A stretch of DNA of 50,770 nucleotides from Paenibacillus zanthoxyli JH29. GTDB lineage: Bacteria > Bacillota > Bacilli > Paenibacillales > Paenibacillaceae. Of the stretch, positions 25,599 through 33,854 are shown one piece after another. The notes beneath the pieces are model-generated. The model was not told the DNA's origin, made no database searches, and was given only the letters and a program-made list of their open reading frames with translations. The stretch's first letter is position 1. Every line of letters starts with the position of its first letter. The translations under genes were made by a program, and so were the position numbers. The DNA lies in the NCBI RefSeq assembly GCF_000520715.1, contig NZ_ASSD01000088.1, positions 1 through 50,770 on the forward strand, read 5' to 3'.

Positions 25599-27104
25599 GT
25601 GGAGCTGCCAACACAAGGAGCGTTATTGCATCGGGAAGCGTTGTTGAAAGCGGAACAGTCCATTTCCAGGATCAAGGACATTGTCGGCAAGGACCCCAGC
25701 CGGCTGAAATATCATTTTATGGCCCCGGCCTATTGGATTAACGATCCGAACGGCCTGATTTTTTACAAAGGTGAATATCATCTGTTCTATCAGCATTATC
25801 CTTACGCCGCCAAATGGGGAGCCATGCACTGGGGCCATGCCAAAAGTAAGGATCTCGTCCACTGGGAGCATCTGCCGATCGCGCTCGCCCCAAGCGAGCC
25901 TTATGATCTGGATGAGCGGGGAGGCGTCTTTTCGGGCAGCGCGGTGGACGACAATGGTGTTCTGTCCGTCCTCTATACGGGGACGATCATTAAAGATGGC
26001 GCTCTGATCCAATCTCAATGTCTCGCCACCAGCCAGGACGGAATCACCTTTGAGAAATACGAGCGAAACCCGGTCATTGCCGGTCCGCCGGAGGACGGCT
26101 CCGCTGATTTCCGCGACCCGAAAGTGTGGAAGCATGACGGAACGTGGTACATGGTCGTTGGCTCCAGTAAAGACGACATTGGAAAGGCCCTGCTTTACAA
26201 ATCGCCGGATCTTCGCGAATGGAACTACATTGGCGTGCTGGCCGAAAGCGACGGAACGATGGGGACGATGTGGGAGTGCCCGGATTTCTTCCCTCTGGAT
26301 GGCCGCTATGTGCTCATGTTCTCGCCGATGGGCATGGGGGAACGCAAGACCATCTATCTGGTCGGAGACATGGACTATGAGACCGGCCGCTTCACCTGGG
26401 ACACGATGGGCGATGTGGATCACGGCTTCGAATACTACGCTCCGCAGTCCTTCCTGGACGGCCAAGGCAGACGGATCATCATCGCTTGGCTGAACGCCTG
26501 GGACTGGATGCCGTGGTTCAAAGACTTCGGACCGACCGCTGAAAACCACTGGTGCGGCGCCATGTCGGCGCCGCGCACTGTGGAGCTGGACAGCGACGGC
26601 CGGCTGAAGTTTATGCCAGTCAAGGAATTGAAGGTTCTGCGCAGGGAGCATTACCATATTGAGCAGACCGCGGTCACACCGGGAGTTCCGGTGATCCCCC
26701 GGTATGTGGGCAGCGACTGCCTGGAGATTAAGGCGGAGTTCGAGATGTCCAACTGCACCGCCGAAGAAATCGGATTCGTGCTGAGAGGCGCAGGTGACAG
26801 CGAACAGCAGACGCTGCTTGTGTATAATACGAAGACCGGCGCACTGCGTTTTGACCGCACCCGCTCCGATGGTTGGAGCGAAGGCGTCCGGTCAGCGGTT
26901 CTGGAGAGAACGGGGGAAGAGCCGCTCAGGCTGCATATTTTTGTCGATACCTGTGCAGTAGAGGTTTATACCGATCAGTATCGTACCGCCATGACCAATA
27001 ATATCTATCCCGAGCCCGCTAATGTCATGCTGGAAGTCTTCGCAAGCGGGGGCAGTGTCAATCTCGCGTCGCTGGATGTCTGGAAGCTGCGGTCGGCGTG
27101 GTAA
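25599..27104 (+). CDS. Intracellular GH32 beta-fructofuranosidase
   Basis: 501-aa GH32 enzyme without signal peptide, of ordinary SacA/invertase length. Nucleophile Asp49 (WINDPNG), FRDP (Asp173) and acid/base Glu226 (MWECPDFF) are intact, with the normal 54-residue spacing that contrasts with the enlarged secreted enzyme at 1321. The C-terminal beta-sandwich ends NLASLDVWKL. The start is GTG 25599 behind GGGAGGG; longer frames run back into the GH172 gene without a site. It should split fructose from imported fructo-oligosaccharides, sucrose or inulobiose released by GH172. Last gene of the operon. Confidence 0.9.
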   Translation: MELPTQGALLHREALLKAEQSISRIKDIVGKDPSRLKYHFMAPAYWINDPNGLIFYKGEYHLFYQHYPYAAKWGAMHWGHAKSKDLVHWEHLPIALAPSEPYDLDERGGVFSGSAVDDNGVLSVLYTGTIIKDGALIQSQCLATSQDGITFEKYERNPVIAGPPEDGSADFRDPKVWKHDGTWYMVVGSSKDDIGKALLYKSPDLREWNYIGVLAESDGTMGTMWECPDFFPLDGRYVLMFSPMGMGERKTIYLVGDMDYETGRFTWDTMGDVDHGFEYYAPQSFLDGQGRRIIIAWLNAWDWMPWFKDFGPTAENHWCGAMSAPRTVELDSDGRLKFMPVKELKVLRREHYHIEQTAVTPGVPVIPRYVGSDCLEIKAEFEMSNCTAEEIGFVLRGAGDSEQQTLLVYNTKTGALRFDRTRSDGWSEGVRSAVLERTGEEPLRLHIFVDTCAVEVYTDQYRTAMTNNIYPEPANVMLEVFASGGSVNLASLDVWKLRSAW

Positions 27105-27152
27105 TCGGCATCATATTCCAGTAACGATCTCACTTTGTGACATTAGCGCAGT

Positions 27153-27184
27153 CAGCCCGCTTTCCCGATAAGGAAGGCGGGCTG
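27153..27184 (+). terminator. Strong hairpin after the GH32 gene
   Basis: CAGCCCGC-T-TTCC pairs with GGAA-G-GCGGGCTG around a short loop. There is no T run directly after it, so termination efficiency is uncertain, but it is the only strong hairpin after this operon. Confidence 0.55.
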
Positions 27185-27745
27185 CTGTGCGCTTGGCAGC
27201 GCATCACATTAACGTGGTAATTGAGCTCCTTTATCACTAGGGGCAGCGCAAATCTTTGATATGTGATCGAGAACGTCAAAGGGGAGCTTCCGTATTTGCA
27301 CATGGCGTCACAATCGCAGCGAAGATCGGAGAACAAAATATAGGAAATGGGATGGACGTTCTCCTGTCGCAGTGATGGGCGGAGCAACTGAGCTTGGACT
27401 TCTTTTTCCCGGTTATCGGGGCAAATCAGGTAAAGCCGGCAATTGTGATTTCCGAGCGATAACGATAAATCATGCAGCCTTAGTCAAATATTTGCTTCTG
27501 TTCACATATCGCCGCCAGTACAAATTCAAGCGGAGACCCTTTAAAATCATTTTCCTCCATAATGAGACTTGAAAAACCATACTCCGAATTATAATGCGGA
27601 ACTTGCGCGGCAGCTGTGCGTTTTAATTATCTTGAAAAACATTCTTTCCTCATGGTTTCTTCATACTTTCCCCAAAGTGAATTGGTATTCTTGAGCTGCA
27701 AACAAGACATCGATGTACTCTACATAAAAAGGAGGTGAGCATGTT
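27185..27745. other. Long intergenic region before the Met/His-rich cluster
   Basis: About 560 bases without a convincing gene. Reading frames of 60-85 codons exist on both strands, but none has a ribosome-binding site or recognisable product. The composition becomes AT-rich towards 27.6 kb, and the promoter of the next operon should lie in the last 150 bases. Confidence 0.45.
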
Positions 27746-28684
27746 TTGAAAACCATTCGGAGCATTATTGGTTTTGTTCTCATCATCATTATTTTATCCG
27801 GCCTTGGCTATATCGGATGGTTCGTTTCAAAGAGCGGTCTCATATCTTGGAATAACTTTGGAGCCGCGGCAAATGAAACAAGCGCGCACAGCCAGCACGC
27901 TGCCATGCAGCAAGCAGAGACGACTTCGAATATGGATGTGAATCCTTTGGATGCGCTGCAGGAGAAAGTATCGAGCGCGAATCAAACGGTTAAGCAGATG
28001 GCGGATTTGATGTCGGAATACCCTTATGCTATCCCGGCGAGTGCAGCTACTTATGGTAACAATGGATCAGGCGGAACCGGCGGTCAGGCGGAAGTACAGC
28101 ATCCGGTACAGGTTCAGAACAATCAGAAGGGCATTTATATTTTGTCTGAAAGTGTATATCTGTTAAATCAGCTGGATCAAACGCTAAAATCTCAGACCGG
28201 ATCGACCGAATCAGCCAGTCCAACGTATCAGACGTATGTTAACCGCTACAATTTGCTGGTTCAGAGCCGGACGACGCTTAACAGCGTATATCTGAAGCTC
28301 AATGATGCCAAAGATTTGTTCCTGTCCAACGTCTCGGGAGCACAAGCAGCAGCTTATAGTGGGCTCAGTGATATCCAGCAAGCGAACAAAGCCATTTATC
28401 AAATGGCACAAACCGTTATGGAAATGGATAGCCTGAACCGGTGGGTCAACAATGAAATGGAACAAACCGTTGTACAGGCCCGGAATCTCTCTGCCGGAGA
28501 AGCATCCAATGCAGTTTCCCAGAGCCAATCCAACGGATTCAGCATTAAGGGCATTCAAGTTCCCGGGCTTATGACGTTGATTGCCGTATTCTTCATTGTT
28601 TTGCTGGCGGTCGGAATCATTGGAATGATTCGAAGCCTGGCCGTACCCCGGCCGGAACCGGCTAACTCGGAAGAGAACTTTTGA
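27746..28684 (+). CDS. Membrane-anchored protein of unknown function, first gene of the Met/His-rich cluster
   Basis: 312-aa protein, not recognised. An N-terminal membrane segment (IIGFVLIIIILSGLGYIGWF) is followed by a short His/Met/Gln-rich stretch (HSQHAAMQQAE), a mostly helical domain with many Gln and Ser (residues 75-260), and a C-terminal membrane segment (LMTLIAVFFIVLLAVGIIGM). The start is TTG 27746 behind AAGGAGGTGA; the ATG five bases earlier closes after two codons. It opens a run of six closely spaced membrane-protein genes. The helical middle could act as a spacer or scaffold on the outer face; the orientation is a guess. Confidence 0.72.
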   Translation: MKTIRSIIGFVLIIIILSGLGYIGWFVSKSGLISWNNFGAAANETSAHSQHAAMQQAETTSNMDVNPLDALQEKVSSANQTVKQMADLMSEYPYAIPASAATYGNNGSGGTGGQAEVQHPVQVQNNQKGIYILSESVYLLNQLDQTLKSQTGSTESASPTYQTYVNRYNLLVQSRTTLNSVYLKLNDAKDLFLSNVSGAQAAAYSGLSDIQQANKAIYQMAQTVMEMDSLNRWVNNEMEQTVVQARNLSAGEASNAVSQSQSNGFSIKGIQVPGLMTLIAVFFIVLLAVGIIGMIRSLAVPRPEPANSEENF

Positions 28685-28707
28685 CTTAGAAGGAGGAGAA
28701 ACAAGAA

Positions 28708-29247
28708 ATGATGGATATGGATATGTCCGGAAATGTTCAAGGCTCAATGAATATGGGGGCTTATGGAGGCACAGGGAGCGTCATCAGCGGAATACTCTCG
28801 GCTGTAACTCAACTGCTGTTGGTGGCTTTGGTCATCAGTCTTGTTGTCGGACTTACCGTATGGCTTAAGAACACATACTTCAAAGAGTCCTATAACAAAG
28901 GAAAACAGGTGATTAGCAATGATCCGATGTTGAAAACGATTTTTGTGCTGGCATCCACGTTTATCGGGGTAATCATCATTTTGTATCTGCTGGGCATTTT
29001 GATGAACGGCGGATTTAATCCGAACCGGATCGGGTTTGTATCCGCTTGGAGCGTTGCGGGAATATTGACCTTTTTTATAAAACTGCTGACCGTTCTGTTT
29101 GTAGTAGCGTTGATTGCGTTCTTGTACAGTTATGTGAAGGACAATATCAATAAGACTCCTGTCGCCTCTTCTAATGGGGCAGTACTTCCAGCGGGAAATG
29201 AAGTGAAATCCGATCAAAACGAGGAAGCGCCAGGTAATGAAGTTTGA
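28708..29247 (+). CDS. Membrane protein with Met-rich N-terminus
   Basis: 179-aa protein beginning MMDMDMSGNVQGSMNMG, so six Met in the first 17 residues, a pattern seen in copper-binding segments. Three to four membrane segments follow (LLLVALVISLVVGLTVW; TIFVLASTFIGVIIILYLLG; ILTFFIKLLTVLFVVALIAF) and an acidic tail (NEVKSDQNEEAPGNEV). RBS AAGGAGGAG. Its 3' end overlaps the cytochrome gene by 11 bases, indicating coupled translation. No known family. Confidence 0.72.
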   Translation: MMDMDMSGNVQGSMNMGAYGGTGSVISGILSAVTQLLLVALVISLVVGLTVWLKNTYFKESYNKGKQVISNDPMLKTIFVLASTFIGVIIILYLLGILMNGGFNPNRIGFVSAWSVAGILTFFIKLLTVLFVVALIAFLYSYVKDNINKTPVASSNGAVLPAGNEVKSDQNEEAPGNEV

Positions 29248-29701
29248 TTTTATCCTTCACTGGCTATGGGCGCTTGTGTTCTCCATCTTGGCACTGAGCG
29301 GAATTGCAATGGCGGGAGCGAAATATGGTTGGGTGATGCAGTATGATATTGCGACGGCGGATATCGTACACCGTTTGGCTGCGGTTGTGTATGTCTTGCT
29401 GACCGTGATTGTCATCCTCTACGAAATTATTCGTATCCTAAGACGGGATAAGACCAAAAAGCCATGGCTTGTGTTCGGCCCATCCGGTTATGGACTCTTT
29501 ACCTTCATTACCACTCTGATTTTTATTGTTACCGGGGCTGTGATCTGGCTTTTCATGGACAGCAACCACGCCGCAACGGCTTTTACACTATGGATTCATG
29601 AAAAATTGACTTATCTGGCAGTTGCGAGCGTGATCTGGCACATCTATATGAAGTCCCATGCATTAAAGTGGCCTAAGAACAAGGAACGGAAGGCAAGATG
29701 A
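29237..29701 (+). CDS. Small b-type cytochrome (cytochrome b561 / FdnI-like), four TM segments
   Basis: 154-aa integral membrane protein with four segments and well-placed histidines for two haems: HWLWAL in TM1, DIVHRLAA in TM2, WIHEKLTY and VIWHIYMKSH near TM3-TM4. This is the layout of bacterial cytochrome b561 and formate dehydrogenase/hydrogenase gamma subunits, which pass electrons between quinone and a partner protein. Overlap with the preceding gene and proximity to a multicopper oxidase relic suggest electron transfer connected with copper, for example reduction or oxidation at the outer membrane face. The partner is not evident. Confidence 0.78.
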   Translation: MKFDFILHWLWALVFSILALSGIAMAGAKYGWVMQYDIATADIVHRLAAVVYVLLTVIVILYEIIRILRRDKTKKPWLVFGPSGYGLFTFITTLIFIVTGAVIWLFMDSNHAATAFTLWIHEKLTYLAVASVIWHIYMKSHALKWPKNKERKAR

Positions 29702-29725
29702 TCGAAGAAGGGAGGGGCCTTTGTC

Positions 29726-30025
29726 ATGTGGATGCAGAAAAAATGGTTTAAGCTGTTTACCTGGTATGTGACTGCCTCATTTTTCTTTGCTTTTGGCGCA
29801 ATAGTGATCTCGATGTTCCGCTTCGGACCGACGGAGCAGGAGACTATGAACTTCATGATGGGGATGATGAAGGCCATGGAAACCTCCTTGATGGGCTTGT
29901 CAATGCAAGTGAAGGAAGATGCAAATGTACAAAGGTTGGTGTATGAGAGCGTTCAATTCGCATTCCCTCTATTAGCGATCAGCATTGCAGGCGGCGTCTA
30001 CGTACGGTGCAGAAGAAAGGTGTAA
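29726..30025 (+). CDS. Two-TM protein with Met-rich external loop
   Basis: 99-aa protein with membrane segments FTWYVTASFFFAFGAIVISM and FAFPLLAISIAGGVYV flanking a loop rich in Met (TMNFMMGMMKAMETSLMGLS). Methionine clusters of this kind bind Cu(I) or Ag(I) in several copper proteins; binding here is inferred. RBS GGGAGGGG. No family recognised. It is 25 bases after the cytochrome gene and 3 bases before the next start. Confidence 0.68.
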   Translation: MWMQKKWFKLFTWYVTASFFFAFGAIVISMFRFGPTEQETMNFMMGMMKAMETSLMGLSMQVKEDANVQRLVYESVQFAFPLLAISIAGGVYVRCRRKV

Positions 30026-30028
30026 CCC

Positions 30029-30409
30029 ATGTTCAACAAACAAAAACGTCCGTTCTGGCAGCTCAGCTCCGTGTTTGCAGTTATCATCGTGCTAGTGCTG
30101 GCGCTTTCCTGGAGCAATCGGGCAGAAAATGCGGCGCAAATGGATGCTTCCATGGCAGTCATGATGAGCAATGAGATTTTGGATTCTGCGACCATTCCCG
30201 ACCTGTTCACAATCGGTACAATAGAGAGTCCGGAAGCATTATCAGGCAATGGCGAGCATGCTGGTCACCATGACCAATCAGGAACACTATATGCCATCCA
30301 TCTGATAACAACAGGATTACTTCTGTTTACATTGCCTGTAATTCTGGCGGGGGCCTTATTTCTTGCCATCGTATGGCCGAACTCAAGCAAACGGAGGAAA
30401 ACAAATTGA
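30029..30409 (+). CDS. Two-TM protein with Met/His-containing external loop
   Basis: 126-aa protein with a membrane segment near the start (VFAVIIVLVLALSW) and another near the end (LITTGLLLFTLPVILAGALF). Between them is a loop with AAQMDASMAVMMSNEI and GEHAGHHDQSG, so Met and His groups again face one side. It overlaps the start of the following gene (TTGA, 30406-30409). No family recognised; probably works with its neighbours. Confidence 0.68.
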   Translation: MFNKQKRPFWQLSSVFAVIIVLVLALSWSNRAENAAQMDASMAVMMSNEILDSATIPDLFTIGTIESPEALSGNGEHAGHHDQSGTLYAIHLITTGLLLFTLPVILAGALFLAIVWPNSSKRRKTN

Positions 30410-31065
30410 ATGTTCTCGGAGCCTTTGGAAACTTGTATATGGCATCTCTGCTGATTCTTCTCGTCGTTGGTTTGCTCTTTGCGGTTTATTATCTGTTAAA
30501 AAAAACGTATGGCTATATTAGCGGTGCAAGCGAACAAAAAGGAAGTAAAACAACGGGCACAATTGGAGGAATATCAATAATGAAAACGAATGGTTGGTTG
30601 AAATTGGCAATTTTCTCGTTCGTCGGTTTAATTATCTCTGTAGTACTGCTTAATGTAACGAATCCTGCAAACGCTGGTTCTACTACGTCAACGAATAATC
30701 TGCATAATGCTCATGTTAACGGAACGGCCGGAGTCGGAGCGACCATGCAGGGGACAATGGGCGGCGCCGGATCGATGGATCAAATGAATGAAATGATGCA
30801 GCGTATGAACCAATTGCAGCAGGATATGATGCGGATGCAGCAGCAGTACATGAACGGCGGGCAGTCCAATATGAATATGGGCAATTCGGGCGGTATGGGA
30901 TCGTCCGGCAGCATGGGCGGCTCGGGCGGTATGATGGATGACATGGACATGATGAATATGGGCGGCGGCAGCAACATGAACAACGGCGGCATGAACAATA
31001 TGAATAACGGCGGCAGCATGAATAATATGAATAGCAGCAGCGGCGGCGGAATGGGAATGATGTAA
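30406..31065 (+). CDS. Met/Gly/Asn-rich exported protein with a possible second internal start
   Basis: 219 aa from TTG 30406, which follows GGAGG and overlaps the previous stop. The first ~58 residues hold one membrane segment (LLILLVVGLLFAVYYLL). An in-frame ATG at 30580 has its own site (TTGGAGG) and begins a standard signal peptide (KLAIFSFVGLIISVVLL, then NPANAG). The rest is low-complexity: QMNEMMQRMNQLQQDMMRMQ, then repeats built from Met, Asn, Gly and Ser up to GMGMM. The Met-rich tail strongly suggests Cu(I)/Ag(I) binding outside the membrane. Either one two-TM protein or two products (219 and 161 aa) may be made. Confidence 0.72.
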   Translation: MNVLGAFGNLYMASLLILLVVGLLFAVYYLLKKTYGYISGASEQKGSKTTGTIGGISIMKTNGWLKLAIFSFVGLIISVVLLNVTNPANAGSTTSTNNLHNAHVNGTAGVGATMQGTMGGAGSMDQMNEMMQRMNQLQQDMMRMQQQYMNGGQSNMNMGNSGGMGSSGSMGGSGGMMDDMDMMNMGGGSNMNNGGMNNMNNGGSMNNMNSSSGGGMGMM

Positions 31066-31080
31066 CTGGAGGTATGAGGC

Positions 31081-31431
31081 TTGAGCAATAAAACACTTAT
31101 TGTATTGTTCTTCTTGGCCTTGATCATCGGCGGGACGGCAGCCGGTATCTTTATCACTGAAACAAACCAACCGATGAACCATAGTTCCCATGCCATGACC
31201 AATACAGCTGCACCTGGCAGTGAAGGTGGAAAGTACGATCATGAAGGATACCGTTCTAGTTAAACCGGCGATAAAATCGTTGTCGCTTTCAAGGCCGATA
31301 ATCCCGGAAACTGGATGATTCACTGCCATGAGCTTCACCATGCCGCGGGAGGAATGGCGCAACAATTGGTGTACACCGATTATAAGCCCGCTTACGCTCC
31401 TCCTTCTAATAAAGCGAATAAACCGGAATAG
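31081..31431 (+). pseudogene. Multicopper oxidase, internally deleted with in-frame stop
   Basis: TTG 31081 behind TGGAGG starts a 60-residue frame with a signal/anchor (LIVLFFLALIIGGTAAGIFI) and a His/Met linker (MNHSSHAMTN), closed by TAA at 31261-31263. In the same frame after the stop comes TGDKIVVAFKADNP and NWMIHCHELHHAAGGM, the C-terminal type 1/type 3 copper motif of multicopper oxidases, ending at TAG 31431. A full enzyme has about 450-550 residues, so almost all of the three cupredoxin domains is missing. The gene cannot make an oxidase. The deletion left the leader and the last copper ligands side by side. Confidence 0.85.
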
Positions 31432-31440
31432 AGGATAACA

Positions 31441-31477
31441 AAAACCGGAGGCCAATTAGCCTTCGGTTTCCTGTTTT
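31441..31477 (+). terminator. Terminator of the Met/His-rich operon
   Basis: AAACCG-G-AGGC pairs with GCCT-T-CGGTTT around CAATTA, followed by CCTGTTTT. It lies between convergent genes. Confidence 0.72.
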
Positions 31478-31487
31478 AAGCGGCGTA

Positions 31488-32111
31488 TTAATCATACGGT
31501 TTATTCGGATTTAACACGAGTCTGCGGACGATGGAGCCCATCAAGGTTACGTTCTCCTCAATGATAAAACCTGCTTTTTCAATATTTTGCAGCGTTCTGC
31601 GGTTGATGTTAGCTCCCCAGAGTCTGACTGTAATTGGATTGAACACATCCATTAACAATCCTGCAAACGGCTGCTCGCTGCGCATATGCTCCAGCAGAAG
31701 CACCTTGCCGCCCGGCTTGCATACTCTTCGGATTTCCAGTAAACCGGCTACAGGATCAGGCACAGAACAAAAGACGCAGGTCGCTATAACATAATCAAAT
31801 GAATTATCGGGAAAAGTCATATGCTGGGCGTCCATCTCCAACAGGGTTACCGGAAATGGAGCGTGGATTGCTTTTGGTTGGGCATAGCGAAGCATGCCCG
31901 GACTGAAATCAATACCGGTAACGCCCGCTGTGTGAGCCGGGTAATAGGACAAATTGGCTCCAGTTCCCACGCCTACCTCCAATACCTCACCGTCCACACT
32001 ATTAAGCAGTTCAGTTCGCCATTCTTTTTTGATCATCCGGTCCATTAAATCAAAGATTCCCGATATCCGGTCATATCGTTTTCTAATAGTGTCAGATCTA
32101 TTTGTTTTCAT
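31488..32111 (-). CDS. Class I SAM-dependent methyltransferase (UbiE/Methyltransf_11 type)
   Basis: 207-aa soluble protein. Motif I is EVGVGTGANLSYY, followed by the acidic ribose-binding end of strand two (GIDFSPGML), MDAQHMTFPDNSFDYVI (motif II) and CKPGGKVLLLEHMRS (motif III). The C-terminal part (FNPITVRLWGANINRRT) resembles phospholipid or quinone methyltransferases. It follows the membrane gene at 32147 on the minus strand with a 35-base gap, so the two are probably co-transcribed. Substrate unknown; a lipid or quinone is plausible. Confidence 0.82.
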   Translation of the reverse strand: MKTNRSDTIRKRYDRISGIFDLMDRMIKKEWRTELLNSVDGEVLEVGVGTGANLSYYPAHTAGVTGIDFSPGMLRYAQPKAIHAPFPVTLLEMDAQHMTFPDNSFDYVIATCVFCSVPDPVAGLLEIRRVCKPGGKVLLLEHMRSEQPFAGLLMDVFNPITVRLWGANINRRTLQNIEKAGFIIEENVTLMGSIVRRLVLNPNKPYD

Positions 32112-32146
32112 GCTTCATGACTCCTCCTGCTACTTGTCAACGGGAA

Positions 32147-32728
32147 TTATTTCATGTTCATCATAGAATGGTTTGGATGCTTAGGGCTAGGAATTATTGT
32201 ATCGGGTGAACTGCCGGTAGAGTAAAGAAAAATGAAAGCAGCAATAGCCAGATACATAAGGAATGGAGTACGAAAGATCCAAGCGGAGCGTTTCAGAACG
32301 GATTCCTCGATCTGACCTTGGAGCATCAGAGTGTGAACAAATTGAAGGAAACCGCTAACGGCCATAAAAATAAAAATCACTCGATTCCACTCGGACGAAG
32401 GCAGCATAACAATGAGCATCGCCCCCATCAACCCGGCCATCATGCCGGATAGTGCCCCGTTCAGAAATGCTCCGATATGGATAATCGAGCCGATGATCCC
32501 TCCTGCGAGAATGCCGATTAGCACACTGTATAACATTGACAGGAAGATGTCCGATGAAACCCCCGCGCCAATGATCGTCCCGCTGCCAAAGCCAGCAATC
32601 ATCCCGTTTGCCATTGGCGAAATCATTGCAATTGTGCCCGTTACGGCGGAACGGAAGCGATAAATAAAGCCAAACGACCAGCCCATAATAAAAGTATAGA
32701 AGATGGCTGCGATTATCCAGTTGGACAT
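32147..32728 (-). CDS. Polytopic membrane protein with Met/His C-terminus
   Basis: 193-aa protein with five to six membrane segments, rich in Gly, Ile and Met (NGMIAGFGSGTIIGAG; LIGILAGGIIGSIIHIGAFL; GMMAGLMGAMLIVML), and a tail ending PKHPNHSMMNMK, a potential metal-binding hook. No family is recognised. It is divergent from the small His-rich protein gene at 32865 and shares a 136-base intergenic region with it. Its composition links it to the same copper-related cluster. Confidence 0.68.
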   Translation of the reverse strand: MSNWIIAAIFYTFIMGWSFGFIYRFRSAVTGTIAMISPMANGMIAGFGSGTIIGAGVSSDIFLSMLYSVLIGILAGGIIGSIIHIGAFLNGALSGMMAGLMGAMLIVMLPSSEWNRVIFIFMAVSGFLQFVHTLMLQGQIEESVLKRSAWIFRTPFLMYLAIAAFIFLYSTGSSPDTIIPSPKHPNHSMMNMK

Positions 32729-32864
32729 GAGTACAACCCCCTGCTTGTTTATGTTTTATTGTATGAGCCCAAGTACATGGATACCTCATTTTTTCAACAT
32801 ATTTTCTCCATAATCACTCCTTACAATAAGGGTATAAATACAAAGCGTATGGGAGGCATTTATT

Positions 32865-33056
32865 ATGAATTGGTCTTGGCTGCTGACGCTGATTTGTCCG
32901 TTAATGATGATATTTATGATGTTTGGAATGCGTGGCGGACATCACCATGGAAGCCATAAGAAGCAGGTGACGACAGAACAGCTTCAGGAAGAACTGACGG
33001 AATTGAAGGCACAAAATGAGCTGATGCGCAAAGAAATACAGAGCTTGAAATCATAG
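32865..33056 (+). CDS. Small membrane protein with His cluster and coiled coil
   Basis: 63-aa protein. It has one membrane segment (WLLTLICPLMMIFMMFGM) with five Met, then RGGHHHGSHKK, then a charged heptad-like helix (TEQLQEELTELKAQNELMRK) that could dimerise. Similar short His-rich proteins occur beside bacterial copper genes, some annotated DUF2933, but I cannot confirm that family here. RBS GGGAGG. It directly precedes a response regulator, so it may sense or shield metal for it. Confidence 0.72.
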   Translation: MNWSWLLTLICPLMMIFMMFGMRGGHHHGSHKKQVTTEQLQEELTELKAQNELMRKEIQSLKS

Positions 33057-33077
33057 AGAACGAAGAAGGTGGGCATT

Positions 33078-33785
33078 GTGCCGAAGCTTCAAGTGCTGAT
33101 TGTGGATGATGAATGGAATATGAGGAATCTGCTCCGGATTTATCTGATGAAGGAAGGATTCCAGATTCAGGAGGCGTCTACAGGGCTGGAGGCGTTATCC
33201 ATGGTCAAGAAGCATTCCTTTGATATTATTTTGCTCGATGTCATGATGCCTGATATGGATGGCTGGCAAGTATGCAAGGCGATTAGAGAAACGGAAACGG
33301 TTCCGATATTAATGCTGACGGCGCGTACTGAAACCAAGGATAAGATTCATGGATTGGGGATAGGTGCGGACGATTATTTAACCAAGCCGTTTGATTCGGA
33401 AGAGCTCCTGGCCCGAATATATTCGTTAATCCGCAGATCCACGATTACACAGACTTTGCTGCCTCAGCAGTGGGTGCTGGAATTTCCGCAAATGACCATA
33501 TTCCCCGACGCGCGGGAGGTTCGGATTCAAGATGAATTGATTGAGTTTACCCCGAAAGAGTTCGATCTGCTGGCTGTATTAGCCCAAAGCAGGCAGCGCG
33601 CCTTCAGCAGGGAGGAGCTCGTCGAAAGGTTATGGGGATATGACTACGAGGGCGAAGTCCGGGTGGTGGATACCCATATCAAGAATATACGTGAAAAACT
33701 GCAGAGAGCGGGAATGACCTACAATCCTATTCAAACGGTGTGGGGAGTTGGCTATAAGTTCTATGTTTCCGGAGAACAGGATTGA
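33078..33785 (+). CDS. OmpR/PhoB-family response regulator
   Basis: 235-aa two-component regulator. The receiver domain has the acidic pair (VDDEW), the phosphoacceptor Asp in IILLDVMMPDMDG, Thr in MLTARTE and Lys in TKPFDSEEL. The C-terminal winged helix shows EFTPKEFDLLAVLAQ, VERLWGYDYEGEVRVVDTHI and TVWGVGYKF. GTG 33078 after AAGGTGGG is preferred to a GTG nine bases earlier that overlaps the site. No histidine kinase follows; the next gene is a 66-aa membrane protein. The kinase must be elsewhere, or regulation is non-canonical. The local cluster is its likely target. Confidence 0.9.
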   Translation: MPKLQVLIVDDEWNMRNLLRIYLMKEGFQIQEASTGLEALSMVKKHSFDIILLDVMMPDMDGWQVCKAIRETETVPILMLTARTETKDKIHGLGIGADDYLTKPFDSEELLARIYSLIRRSTITQTLLPQQWVLEFPQMTIFPDAREVRIQDELIEFTPKEFDLLAVLAQSRQRAFSREELVERLWGYDYEGEVRVVDTHIKNIREKLQRAGMTYNPIQTVWGVGYKFYVSGEQD

Positions 33786-33854
33786 GAAACCAGCCGTAGC
33801 GGATTGCCTTGAAATCCGGTGTGCCCTGCAATCAGGGTATGGGGAGGGGAGCAC

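Noticed and set aside
27130-27387. 85-codon minus-strand frame after the intracellular GH32 gene, possibly a transposase remnant.
   Set aside because: No transposase motif could be recognised, and it overlaps the hairpin at 27153-27184.
30716-31202. Long Ser/Tyr/Cys- or Pro/Ile-rich frames antisense to the Met-rich gene.
   Set aside because: They are by-products of the low-complexity Met/Asn/Gly codons on the other strand.
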